Origin: Fulvivirga aurantia
GTDB lineage: Bacteria > Bacteroidota > Bacteroidia > Cytophagales > Cyclobacteriaceae
Length of the DNA: 7,479 nt
Direction: 5' to 3'
Assembly (NCBI RefSeq): GCF_009711475.1
Contig: NZ_SMMD01000762.1
Span: 1-7,479 of the forward strand
The notes under the pieces are model-generated. The model ran no database searches. It was given only the letters and a program-made list of their open reading frames with translations, and was not told the DNA's origin. This document shows, piece after piece, positions 1-7,000 of this stretch; position 1 is the first letter of the stretch; each line of letters opens with the position of its first letter. Made by a program: the position numbers and the translations under genes.

Positions 1-384
1 GAGCCGGTAGGTTTGTACCCACACGCAAGAAGAGTAGGCAATCTCCTTTTTCTATCGGGTGTAGGCCCAAGAAAAAAAGGGACTAAAGAGATACCCGGGG
101 TAGAACAAGACGAAGCGGGTAACATTGTAAGCTATGATATAGAGAAGCAATGCCACTCAGTATTTGAGAACGTAAGGCTTGTTTTGGAAGCCTCAGGCTC
201 TAGTTGGGATCAGTTGGTAGATGTCACCGTTTTTCTTACCAATATGAAAGATGACTTTAAAAAATACAATGCGATATACGCTGAGTATTTTAAAGATAAC
301 CAACCATGCCGAACTACCGTTGAGATAAGCTCATTGCCAACGCCAATAGCCATTGAGCTTAAGTGCGTGGCAACAATCGATTAA
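1..384 (+). CDS. RidA-family protein, probable 2-aminomuconate deaminase-like (5' partial)
   Basis: The reading frame is open from base 1, so the gene is cut by the window edge; the TTG at base 13 lies inside the conserved start of the domain and is not a convincing initiation codon. About 127 residues are visible, nearly a whole RidA domain (the family is usually 125-145 aa). The opening stretch (EPVG-YPHARRVGNLLFLSGVGPR) resembles the 2-aminomuconate deaminase branch more than housekeeping RidA, which is inferred from remembered family patterns. The substrate-binding arginine of the family is in CRTTVEISSLP (about visible residue 104), and the late conserved glutamate is in AIELKCVA. RidA proteins are cytosolic trimers that hydrolyse enamine/imine intermediates. 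The deaminase branch acts in the kynurenine/3-hydroxyanthranilate catabolic pathway, turning 2-aminomuconate into 4-oxalocrotonate and ammonia. It is followed at 25 nt by an aldo/keto reductase gene, probably co-transcribed. RidA-fold membership is near certain; the substrate is not. Confidence 0.85.
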   Translation, partial: EPVGLYPHARRVGNLLFLSGVGPRKKGTKEIPGVEQDEAGNIVSYDIEKQCHSVFENVRLVLEASGSSWDQLVDVTVFLTNMKDDFKKYNAIYAEYFKDNQPCRTTVEISSLPTPIAIELKCVATID

Positions 385-409
385 TCATTTTAATTAAAAA
401 GTAAGTTTA

Positions 410-1291
410 GTGGAGGAGAAGATAAAATTATCGTCTGATTTGGAGTTTTCGCGTATAGCGTTAGGCATGTGGAGAATTCATAATAGCTCTAGGGAGGAGT
501 TAGACAAGGTAATTAAAACTGCCCTAGATGTGGGCATCACAAGTTTTGATCATGCCGATATTTATGGAGGCTATATCTGTGAAGAAACATTTGGAAACTG
601 GTTTAAAGATCAATCGATAGACCGTAGTCAAATTCAGTTGATCAGTAAGTGTGGCATCAAACTGCTCACAGATAACAAGCCTGAGCACCGTGTAAAGCAT
701 TATGATACCAGCGAGGCTCATATTATTAAAAGTGCAGAAGAGTCGCTTGGAAAGCTCGAAACCGAGTACTTAGACTTATTGCTCATCCATAGACCGGACC
801 CCATAATGAACCCGGAAGAAATGGCCTCAGCTTTTGAAAAACTTAAAGCCAGTGGAAAAGTAAAGCACTTTGGCGTATCTAATTTCACACATGATCAGTT
901 AGATCTTTTGCAGCAGGCATGTGATATGCCTTTGGTTACAAACCAGATTGAGATATCATTATTTCATAATGAGCCTCTGTTTGATGGCACGCTTGATAAC
1001 TTATTGAAGCGAAATATAAAACCAATGGCCTGGTCGCCTTTGGGTGGTGCAGAAAATATTAAAAAGCTTTTGGCGAAACCAGAAGTGACGAATATGGCTG
1101 ACAAATACGAAATAGATGCGGGTGGATTATTGCTTTCATGGTTATTAGAGCATCCGGCAGGTATTGTACCTGTCTTTGGGTCGATGAATCCTGAGCGTAT
1201 TAAGCAAGCTCCAAAGGCATTGGCTCTGGAATGGGATAGGCAGGATTGGTTTATTTTACTGGAGGCCGCCAGAGGTAAGAGAGTGGCATAA
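410..1291 (+). CDS. Aldo/keto reductase, YdhF type
   Basis: A 293-aa NAD(P)H-dependent oxidoreductase of the (beta/alpha)8 barrel AKR superfamily, cytosolic. The catalytic tetrad is readable: Asp47 (SFDHADIYGG), Tyr52, Lys80 (LISKCG) and His127 (LLIHRPDP). The GVSNF motif (155-159), TNQIEIS (177-183) and the cofactor-binding end PVFGSMNPERI (254-264) are also present. The DHADIYGG and LLIHRPDP signatures and the overall length match the E. coli YdhF subgroup, whose natural substrate is poorly defined. The start is GTG at 410: an in-frame stop lies just upstream at 395, the first in-frame ATG is codon 20 (inside the first conserved strand), and the N-terminus aligns with YdhF when GTG is used. 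No clear Shine-Dalgarno is visible. The 25-nt gap from the RidA gene suggests an operon, so a role in reducing a carbonyl product of the same pathway is possible but unproven. Confidence 0.92.
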   Translation: MEEKIKLSSDLEFSRIALGMWRIHNSSREELDKVIKTALDVGITSFDHADIYGGYICEETFGNWFKDQSIDRSQIQLISKCGIKLLTDNKPEHRVKHYDTSEAHIIKSAEESLGKLETEYLDLLLIHRPDPIMNPEEMASAFEKLKASGKVKHFGVSNFTHDQLDLLQQACDMPLVTNQIEISLFHNEPLFDGTLDNLLKRNIKPMAWSPLGGAENIKKLLAKPEVTNMADKYEIDAGGLLLSWLLEHPAGIVPVFGSMNPERIKQAPKALALEWDRQDWFILLEAARGKRVA

Positions 1292-1309
1292 AGAGTAAGC
1301 TCTAAGAAC

Positions 1310-1357
1310 AAAAAAAAGCCTTCTAAATAGTCATTTAGAAGGCTTTCTTATGAGTTT
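1310..1357. terminator. Bidirectional Rho-independent terminator between convergent genes
   Basis: A perfect 13-bp inverted repeat (1315-1327 and 1334-1346, core AAGCCTTCTAAA) encloses a 6-nt loop. On the left it is preceded by an A-run (1310-1317) that reads as a U-tract for minus-strand transcripts. On the right a T-rich stretch with a 7-T run follows a few bases later, serving the plus strand. It sits between the aldo/keto reductase gene and the Fe-S carrier gene, which converge here, so it can end both. The U-tract geometry is better for the minus strand. Confidence 0.9.
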
Positions 1358-1363
1358 TTTTAT

Positions 1364-1690
1364 TTAAACAGCAAAACTTTCGCCACACCCACAGGTGCGC
1401 GAAGCATTAGGATTTATAAATTGAAAACCTTTGCCGTTTAACCCATCAGAAAAGTCAAGTTTTGTGCCTAGTAAGTAAAGCAGGCTTTTTTTATCAACAA
1501 GTATTTTTACACCATTGTCTTCGAAGATTTCGTCAGAGTCTTCAACATTGGCGTCAAAAGAAAGGTCATACATTAGACCAGAGCATCCACCACCTTGCAC
1601 AGACACTCTTATATTTTCGTTTTCTGACTTACCTTCCTCTTTTCTGAGTTCAAAAATTCTATTTTTCGCTTTTTCAGTTACGCTTATCAT
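1364..1690 (-). CDS. A-type iron-sulfur cluster carrier (HesB/IscA/ErpA/SufA family)
   Basis: A 108-aa cytosolic protein of the usual length for the family. It helps assemble or deliver Fe-S clusters to apo-proteins. The three cluster- or iron-binding cysteines are all present: Cys36 in GGGCSGLMY, and Cys100 and Cys102 in the C-terminal TCGCGESF motif, with the standard spacing. The strand GKGFQFINPNA (87-96) is typical. The ATG start places the opening ISVTEKA where family members begin. There is no Shine-Dalgarno upstream. It follows the 136-aa hypothetical gene by 13 nt on the same strand and is probably its operon partner. The strong hairpin at 1310-1357 ends the transcript. Sequence alone does not decide between IscA, ErpA and SufA roles, and no isc or suf neighbours are visible, so no symbol is given. 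Confidence 0.95.
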   Translation of the reverse strand: MISVTEKAKNRIFELRKEEGKSENENIRVSVQGGGCSGLMYDLSFDANVEDSDEIFEDNGVKILVDKKSLLYLLGTKLDFSDGLNGKGFQFINPNASRTCGCGESFAV

Positions 1691-1703
1691 AGATATGTTT
1701 TTA

Positions 1704-2114
1704 TTAAGCTACCGGATTTAATACAACACTAAAAACCGTGATTGTGTTCATGTCACGGCCATAATACAGCTTGTCTAGTGCATCGTAAGCATTGCTGGCT
1801 CTAAAGTATGAAGTATGAAGTTCTTTATCACCTTTGGCTATCCACTGAATGGTGTACGAGCTTTCTTTCTCTCTATCATTTTGTACATAATCCATCATCT
1901 TGTTAAGCGCATCGACTTTGTCAAAGCCCTTAACCGAATGATAAAGAAATGATTGGTTATGCCTTGGGTTGATAGTTATAAGGTCTAATTTAATTTTACC
2001 CTCTGCATTGGCATATTCAAATATGAGCGCATTGCTCCTCAAACCCAGATAGCTTTTTATTTCTTTCTGAATTCGGGCTGCTTCTACATGTACGTCATTC
2101 GCTGTGTCCATCAT
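1704..2114 (-). CDS. Conserved-looking hypothetical protein, 136 aa
   Basis: I do not recognise a named family. The product is soluble-looking, with no signal peptide, membrane segment or cysteine. After an N-terminal amphipathic helix (about 8-23) it reads as two similar beta-beta-alpha units and a last beta strand. Unit 1 is IKLDLITI, a turn, SFLYHSVKGF, then the helix DKVDALNKMMDYV (41-77). Unit 2 is SYTIQWIAK, a turn, TSYFRASNA, then the helix YDALDKLYYGR (86-120). The final strand is TITVFSVVLN (124-133). The two units share S-(Y/F)-x-x-S and a DAL-K helix core, suggesting an internal duplication. ATG codons 1 and 2 are adjacent; an AAGGA-like site at 2123-2127 lies 8 nt from the first and favours it. 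The Fe-S carrier gene follows at 13 nt, so co-expression is likely, but a role in Fe-S assembly is only a guess from position. Confidence 0.8.
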   Translation of the reverse strand: MMDTANDVHVEAARIQKEIKSYLGLRSNALIFEYANAEGKIKLDLITINPRHNQSFLYHSVKGFDKVDALNKMMDYVQNDREKESSYTIQWIAKGDKELHTSYFRASNAYDALDKLYYGRDMNTITVFSVVLNPVA

Positions 2115-2136
2115 TGTATAAATCCTTGATCATCGA

Positions 2137-2144
2137 CAAATTTA
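2137..2144 (-). promoter_or_regulatory. Candidate Bacteroidota -7 box, proximal, for the minus-strand hypothetical/Fe-S carrier operon
   Basis: Read on the minus strand this is TAAATTTG, an exact match to the TAnnTTTG -7 consensus of the Bacteroidota primary sigma factor. It would give a short leader (about 15-20 nt). I see no TTG at the -33 distance, and the AT-rich context makes chance matches common. It competes with the distal box at 2187-2194. Confidence 0.3.
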
Positions 2145-2186
2145 CATTGAAACTTCTTCGAAATTTAAAAAGTTTCGTTAATACTA

Positions 2187-2194
2187 CAAAGTTA
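2187..2194 (-). promoter_or_regulatory. Candidate Bacteroidota -7 box, distal, for the minus-strand hypothetical/Fe-S carrier operon
   Basis: On the minus strand this reads TAACTTTG, an exact TAnnTTTG match. A TTG (plus strand CAA at 2220-2222) lies upstream, but the spacer of about 25 nt is longer than ideal. It would give a leader of about 65 nt that contains the AAGGA-like ribosome site of the hypothetical gene. Confidence 0.35.
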
Positions 2195-2254
2195 GTCAAT
2201 TGCCCGACATCCTCTTAGGCCAATGCATAAATCCTCAAAATTACCGTATTTTGG

Positions 2255-2267
2255 AGATTTAAAATCT
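2255..2267. repeat. Small perfect palindrome upstream of methylmalonyl-CoA epimerase gene
   Basis: AGATTT-A-AAATCT is a 13-nt perfect inverted repeat ending 23 nt before the epimerase start codon. It could be an operator half-site pair or a weak RNA hairpin in the 5' leader. It is AT-rich and short, so chance is a serious alternative. Confidence 0.3.
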
Positions 2268-2290
2268 AAGTCAAAAAATCGTTTATAATT

Positions 2291-2698
2291 ATGCTAAAAG
2301 TAGAACATATCGGCATTGCAGTAAAAGACCTAAACAAAGCCAACGAATTATTCGGACAGTTGTTTAACAATGCGCATTATAAAATAGAGAGTGTAGAATC
2401 TGAAGGAGTAGACACGTCTTTCTTTAAGGTAGGAGATACAAAAATCGAACTGTTAGAGGCCTCAAATGAAGATTCGGCCATCGCCAAGTTTATCGAAAAA
2501 CGTGGAGAAGGTATACACCACATCGCTTATGAAGTGGAGGACATACACGCAGAAATGAAAAGACTTTCTGAAGCTGGCTTTACTCTCATAAACAAAGAGC
2601 CAAAAAAAGGTGCAGACAACAAATTGGTTTGTTTTCTACACCCAAAAAGTACAAATGGCGTGCTTATCGAGCTTTGCCAGGAAATTACCGGTTCTTAA
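2291..2698 (+). CDS. mce: Methylmalonyl-CoA epimerase
   Basis: A 135-aa cytosolic enzyme of the vicinal-oxygen-chelate (glyoxalase) fold. It interconverts (R)- and (S)-methylmalonyl-CoA and so links methylmalonyl-CoA mutase with propionyl-CoA metabolism. Metal-ligand positions of the family are visible: His6 in VEHIGIAV, Glu53 in KIELLEA, the histidine pair of GIHHIAYEV (His76/His77), and Glu127 in the closing VLIELCQE. Length and the paired beta-alpha-beta-beta-beta modules are those of a standard single-domain epimerase. The ATG start puts the first metal histidine at residue 6, as expected. No Shine-Dalgarno is visible; the leader is A/T-rich as often seen in Bacteroidota. The gene stands alone: its neighbours on both sides run on the opposite strand, and no mutase or carboxylase gene is in the window. 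Its last 14 nt overlap the end of the small minus-strand lipoprotein gene. Confidence 0.95.
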   Translation: MLKVEHIGIAVKDLNKANELFGQLFNNAHYKIESVESEGVDTSFFKVGDTKIELLEASNEDSAIAKFIEKRGEGIHHIAYEVEDIHAEMKRLSEAGFTLINKEPKKGADNKLVCFLHPKSTNGVLIELCQEITGS

Positions 2699-2864
2699 AG
2701 CTTTTAAATGTTTTAGGTGACTGACCCTTGTCGTATTGTACTGAGTTGTAGTATTTAAGCTTCTTCTTACCTAATCGCGTTCTGTATTGTGGCTTAGGTC
2801 CGCAGGCAGATAATAAAATTACGGCTGTGATGATGAATGATAAAATTTTTGCTGTCGTCTTCAT
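2685..2864 (-). CDS. Small basic lipoprotein, 59 aa
   Basis: This short gene falls just under common length cut-offs. It encodes 59 residues starting MKTTAKILSF, with a charged n-region, a hydrophobic core (about 7-18) and a clear lipobox LSAC ending at Cys21, followed by Gly22. It therefore looks like a lipoprotein processed by signal peptidase II; with no acidic residue next to the cysteine its final membrane is uncertain. The mature part is about 39 residues and extremely basic (12 Lys/Arg against one Asp), containing RTRLGKKKLKYYNSVQYD. A GAGGA site (2872-2876) lies 7 nt before the ATG, an unusually good Shine-Dalgarno for this window. It is oriented head to head with thiL and tail to tail with mce, overlapping the latter by 14 nt. 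I do not recognise a named family; the function is unknown. Confidence 0.82.
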   Translation of the reverse strand: MKTTAKILSFIITAVILLSACGPKPQYRTRLGKKKLKYYNSVQYDKGQSPKTFKSFKNR

Positions 2865-2871
2865 GGCTTTT

Positions 2872-2876
2872 TCCTC
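2872..2876 (-). promoter_or_regulatory. Ribosome binding site of the small lipoprotein gene
   Basis: On the minus strand this reads GAGGA, 7 nt before the ATG at 2864. It supports the short ORF being translated and fixes its start, since most other genes here lack such a site. Confidence 0.65.
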
Positions 2877-2932
2877 TTTTGTTGATTTTGTACCGATAGA
2901 TGTAGCCTGAGAGACATAAGTAAGCGCGATTA

Positions 2933-2962
2933 TTTGCTGTAATAGATAATACCCTACCTTTG
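2933..2962 (+). promoter_or_regulatory. Bacteroidota-type promoter for thiL
   Basis: TTTG at 2933-2936 (-33 element) and TACCTTTG at 2955-2962 (-7 element, exact TAnnTTTG) are separated by 18 nt, close to the arrangement described for the Bacteroidota primary sigma factor. Transcription would start near 2967-2970, leaving a leader of about 45 nt before the thiL ATG. It is the best promoter match in the window. Confidence 0.7.
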
Positions 2963-2963
2963 C

Positions 2964-2998
2964 ACGACAAGTGGCAGTATTGAGCGATAAGTTGTCGT
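2964..2998. repeat. Inverted repeat at the predicted thiL transcription start/leader
   Basis: ACGACAA (2964-2970) is perfectly complementary to TTGTCGT (2992-2998), with 21 nt between. The left arm coincides with the expected transcription start, so a DNA operator or a leader hairpin are both possible. The arms are only 7 bp and the spacer is long, so significance is doubtful. Confidence 0.3.
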
Positions 2999-3014
2999 AA
3001 AAATTTTAATAGAA

Positions 3015-4058
3015 ATGGAAGAAAAAAGGACAGAAATAAACGATTTAGGCGAATTTGGTCTCATAGATAAGATTACTAAAGGCTTTGCTCTAACCAATAA
3101 AGAGAGTGTATTAGGAGTGGGTGATGATGCCGCCATTGTAAAGAACGATGATGGTGAGCAATTGGTGGTTACTTCTGATATGTTATTAGAAGGTGTACAC
3201 TTTGACCTGTCCTATATTCCTTTGGTACATCTGGGTTTCAAAGCTGTAGCAGTCAATGTATCCGACATTGCAGCTATGAATGCAATTCCTAAACAGATTA
3301 CTGTAAATATTGGCCTAAGTAATAGATTTTCTGTGGAGGCGGTTGACATGCTCTACCAGGGAATAAAAGCCGCATGTGATCATTACAAAGTTGACCTGAT
3401 TGGTGGTGATACAACCTCTTCTTCTAGCGGGTTGGTGTTATCAATAACTGCAATTGGTGTGCAAAAGGAGGCTTCTATTGTAAAGAGATCCGGAGCTGCG
3501 GAGAATGATATTATTTGTGTAACAGGTGACCTCGGGGCAGCTTACATCGGCCTTACAGTACTTGAGCGAGAAAAGCAGGTGTATCTTACTAACCCAAACA
3601 TGCAGCCGCAATTAGATAAATACGATTATGTGGTGCAGCGCCAACTAAAGCCAGATGCTCGTATGGATATAATCCACGAGTTGGCGGAGTTGAATATAAA
3701 GCCATCTTCGATGATTGACATATCAGATGGCCTTGCTTCTGAGCTTTTGCACTTAAGTGATAATAGTAAGGTTGCTATGGCTATTTATGAAGATAAGTTG
3801 CCTATTGATAAGCAAACCTATGACACTGCCTATGAGTTTCAGCTAGACCCAACTACCTGTGCACTCAATGGTGGAGAGGATTATGAGTTGCTATTTACTA
3901 TCTCTCAGGAAGATTTTGAAAAGCTTAAGAATCACAGAGATATACACTTTATTGGTTATGTAAGAAACTTAAAAGAAGGCAATGTGATGCAGACCAAAGG
4001 TGGTAATACAGTGCCACTACAAGCCCAGGGATGGGACCACATGAAAAAAGAAAAGTAA
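3015..4058 (+). CDS. thiL: Thiamine-monophosphate kinase
   Basis: A 347-aa cytosolic enzyme that phosphorylates thiamine monophosphate with ATP to thiamine diphosphate, the last step of coenzyme synthesis. It belongs to the PurM/ThiL/SelD ATP-binding family. Motifs in order: GVGDDAAIV (34-42), TSDMLLEGVHF (53-63), AVNVSDIAAMNA (79-90), LIGGDTTSS (128-136), VTGDLGAAYIGL (169-180, start of the second domain), IDISDGLASEL (234-244) and NGGEDYELLFT (285-295). The conserved metal- and phosphate-binding aspartates are present at 37/38, 84, 132, 172 and 238. Length is typical (about 320-350). The ATG start leaves about 10 residues before the conserved GEFGLI segment; no Shine-Dalgarno is seen. A good promoter lies at 2933-2962, and no TPP riboswitch is recognisable in the leader. 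No other thiamine gene is in the window. The gene converges with the sensor kinase, with 12 nt between stop codons. Confidence 0.97.
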   Translation: MEEKRTEINDLGEFGLIDKITKGFALTNKESVLGVGDDAAIVKNDDGEQLVVTSDMLLEGVHFDLSYIPLVHLGFKAVAVNVSDIAAMNAIPKQITVNIGLSNRFSVEAVDMLYQGIKAACDHYKVDLIGGDTTSSSSGLVLSITAIGVQKEASIVKRSGAAENDIICVTGDLGAAYIGLTVLEREKQVYLTNPNMQPQLDKYDYVVQRQLKPDARMDIIHELAELNIKPSSMIDISDGLASELLHLSDNSKVAMAIYEDKLPIDKQTYDTAYEFQLDPTTCALNGGEDYELLFTISQEDFEKLKNHRDIHFIGYVRNLKEGNVMQTKGGNTVPLQAQGWDHMKKEK

Positions 4059-4070
4059 GTCTGAAATTGA

Positions 4071-7000
4071 TCAGGCAGCAGGGAGCTTCACGATAAATGA
4101 AGCTCCTTTTTTATTATTTACAACAGAAATAGAGCCCTTGTTTAAGTCAACAAACTTTTTGCATAATACAAGGCCAAGTCCCGTGCCTTTTTCGTTTGAG
4201 GTTCCTCGTTTGCTGAGGTTTGGTTTCTGATCAAACAGCAAATGTAAGTTGCTTTCTTCTACACCTACTCCTTCATCTTTTACCGTAATGGTCACAAATT
4301 CACCCTGCTTTTCTGCGCTCACCTCTATTTGCTTTTCTTCTGGTGTAAATTTTATGGCGTTGGAAACAAGATTTCTTAAGATAATATAGGTCATGTTATC
4401 ATCGGCACGAACTCTTAAACCATCGGCATTCTTAAAATTTAAGGAAATATTCTTTTTCTGAGCGGTAAGACCATACAAGCCTTTTACCCTATCAAAGAGC
4501 TCATTTATTTTTATATCTACCGGCAGAAAACTCACTGTACCCATTTGTGATAGTGACCAGTATAAGGTGTTGTCTATCAGGTCAAGAGACTTGCCAACTG
4601 AGTCTTTTATAGCAGAGGCGTGGGTTTTAATTTCTTCTTCAGTCATGTATTCATAATGGCTGATAAGTAGACCTAAGAAGCCCTCTAAGGTTGTGAGTGG
4701 CGCACGCAGGTCATGAGAAAGTATCGAAAAAATAAAGTCTTTCTTTTCGTTGAGGTCACTGAGCTCTTGTTTCGATTGTTTAAGTTCTTTAGTTCTTTCT
4801 TCAATTTCTTGCTCCAACAGATATTGTTGAGCTCTTATCTTTTCCATTCTACTGGTAACAACTACATAGCTCAATAAAAACAAGCCGATAGCAGCCGCAA
4901 GATAAAACCACCACTTCATCCAAAATGGCGCATTAATATTTATGTTTATCATGGCATACTGCACCTCCTCCAGACCATCAGGACTCACCGATTTTACCTT
5001 AAAAACGTAGTTTCCATGCTTTAAACCAGTATATGTAGCTGAATTTTTACTACCGGCAAATACCCAGTTTTCGTCAAAATTGGTGAGTTGATAATAAAAT
5101 TTGTTTTGCTCTGGTGTACCATACAATGTTGAGCAGAAATTGAATCTAAGGAAGTTGCGCTTGTAAGAAAGGTCAAGATCGGTAGCGCCTAAAAGTGAAA
5201 TCTTCGGGTGTTGGTTGTTTTCATTAAATTCATTGAGAACTTCAGCACTTAGTATGGCAGATTTAGGTAGGTGAGGGTTTATGTGAATTTCGGCAGGATG
5301 AAAGATGTTTAAACCATTGATGCCCCCAACGGCAATTCTACCATCCTGAAGTTTACAATAGGCCAAACGATTAAATTCTGCACTTTGTAAACCATCACTA
5401 ACGTCAAAATTTTCAAAACTTTCTTTTTGGAGATCAAATTTAGAGATTCCATTATTTGTGCTTAGCCAGAGACTCCCGTTCTTATCTTCTATCGTTGTGT
5501 AGATTGCGTTATTGGGTAGCCCATGAGCTGTTGTATAATCCTTATGTTTTCCGTTTTTGATATTTAGTTTTTTAAGACCACCATTAAAAGTCCCGACCCA
5601 TAAGTGGTCTCCAATTCTATTCATAGACATAACCATGTGCCCTCGATTTTCTGCAAGTGGGAAATACTGCGCAGAATTATTGCCAATATCTAAAAGCGCT
5701 ACCGTGCCGTAAGAGCCCACCCACACATTCTTTTCTTTATCCACATATATTGTACGGGCATAATCATCTACATTTTGCCGATCATAAGGCGCAGAATCAT
5801 TTACTGTGACCTTATCCAGCTTACCATTTTCAAAATTGTAAAGGTATACCTGCCCGGCTGATAGGATAAAAAAGCGATCATCGTCAAGTGGTACAAGTGA
5901 CCTTGCTCTATTGCCTAACGCTTCAGCAGTAATGCGATTGAAAACTGAAACCCCACTAAGGTCTTTCTCAGCCCTTAGTAACCCTGCGCTTGAAGCGACC
6001 AGCATTTGCTTGTCGTTTAGCTCCAGAAAATCATAAGGTATGATGTTTTCAACTTGGGGTAACTTTAGTTTTAAACTACGAAAACCATTTCCTTCCTTAT
6101 CAAGCACATTAATCGCTCCATCTTCAGTAGCTACCCATAAGTGCTGGTCGCTATCTTCATAAATACCTCTTATTAAATTTCCGCTTATAGAAGAGGCCTC
6201 CATGGGGTTGTGTTGATATATCTCAAACTTGGTTTTGAAGGGGTCATACTTGCTTATGCCCGCAGAGGTGCCCACCCATATAATCTCATTTTGATCTTGC
6301 ACTATAGACAGTGCCCGGTTAGAAGTTAGCGAATGTGAACTGTATAGCTCTTTAGTTGATTTCATAAACTTACCTTCATGGTAAATCGCTGCACCTTCGC
6401 TATGAGTCAATACCCAGATATTTAGTTGCTTGTCTGAGAATATAGCGTTGACTTGGGAATTGCAATCATAAATCTTGGAAACACCTGCAGGGCCAATTTC
6501 AAACAAACCATTTCTTGCTGTACCAAGCCAGATGTTAGAGCCGTTGAAACCAATACTTGATATTCTTAAACCCTCTGCCAGCTTATTTATCTGAGTAATA
6601 TTCCCTCTGGATAACTCATAAACCTCATTTAGTACTGAGAAAAGTAAAGAATTATTTGGAGATGCTTTAATTGCACCTATTGGCCTATCTACAATTCTTT
6701 TAATCGAGTCTGCTTCAACTTTATATAAGCCTTTAGCCCCTGCAGAAGCATAGATCTCTCCTGTTTCCAGTTTTGTGAGTCTAAAAAAAGCAGGTGAATT
6801 GTTATTTAACAGTGAAGTAAACTGCTTTGAGTGATGATCAAATTTTAACAAACCCTTGCTTCTCGTGGCTACGAGCATGGTGCTGTCATCGATAAAAAGC
6901 ATGTCGTAAAACACTACATCCGACAAAGGCTTGTTTGCCTGATCGTTTACACTAAATGTTTCAAACTCATAGCCATCGTATCGAAGAATGCCATCATTTA

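Noticed and set aside
13..384. TTG at base 13 as the true start of the RidA gene
   Set aside because: The frame is open to base 1 and the residues before it (EPVG) belong to the conserved domain opening, so the gene is cut by the window edge.
964..1311. 115-codon minus-strand reading frame opposite the aldo/keto reductase
   Set aside because: It lies almost wholly antisense to a clearly conserved enzyme gene, crosses into the terminator region and has no recognisable protein features.
1803..1820. Short tandem repeat (AAGTATG twice) inside the 136-aa hypothetical gene
   Set aside because: Only two 7-nt copies in coding sequence; readily explained by the local codons and too short to be meaningful.
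2694..2708. TTAAAGCTTTTAA as a terminator for mce
   Set aside because: A very short AT-rich near-palindrome with no proper T-tract, lying inside the overlapping lipoprotein coding sequence; not convincing as a terminator.
2901..2970. CTGAGA-like and ACCCT motifs upstream of thiL, suggesting a TPP riboswitch
   Set aside because: The segment contains CCTGAGAGAC and later ATACCCT, but the other conserved pieces (GGGGTGC-like 5' part, ACCTGATC, the AATGCCAG-type arm) are missing, and the predicted promoter lies downstream of CTGAGA, so the motif would not be transcribed.
2954..3136. 60-codon minus-strand reading frame over the thiL promoter and start
   Set aside because: It is antisense to the conserved N-terminus of ThiL and its promoter, with low-complexity Ser/Leu-rich sequence typical of a shadow frame.
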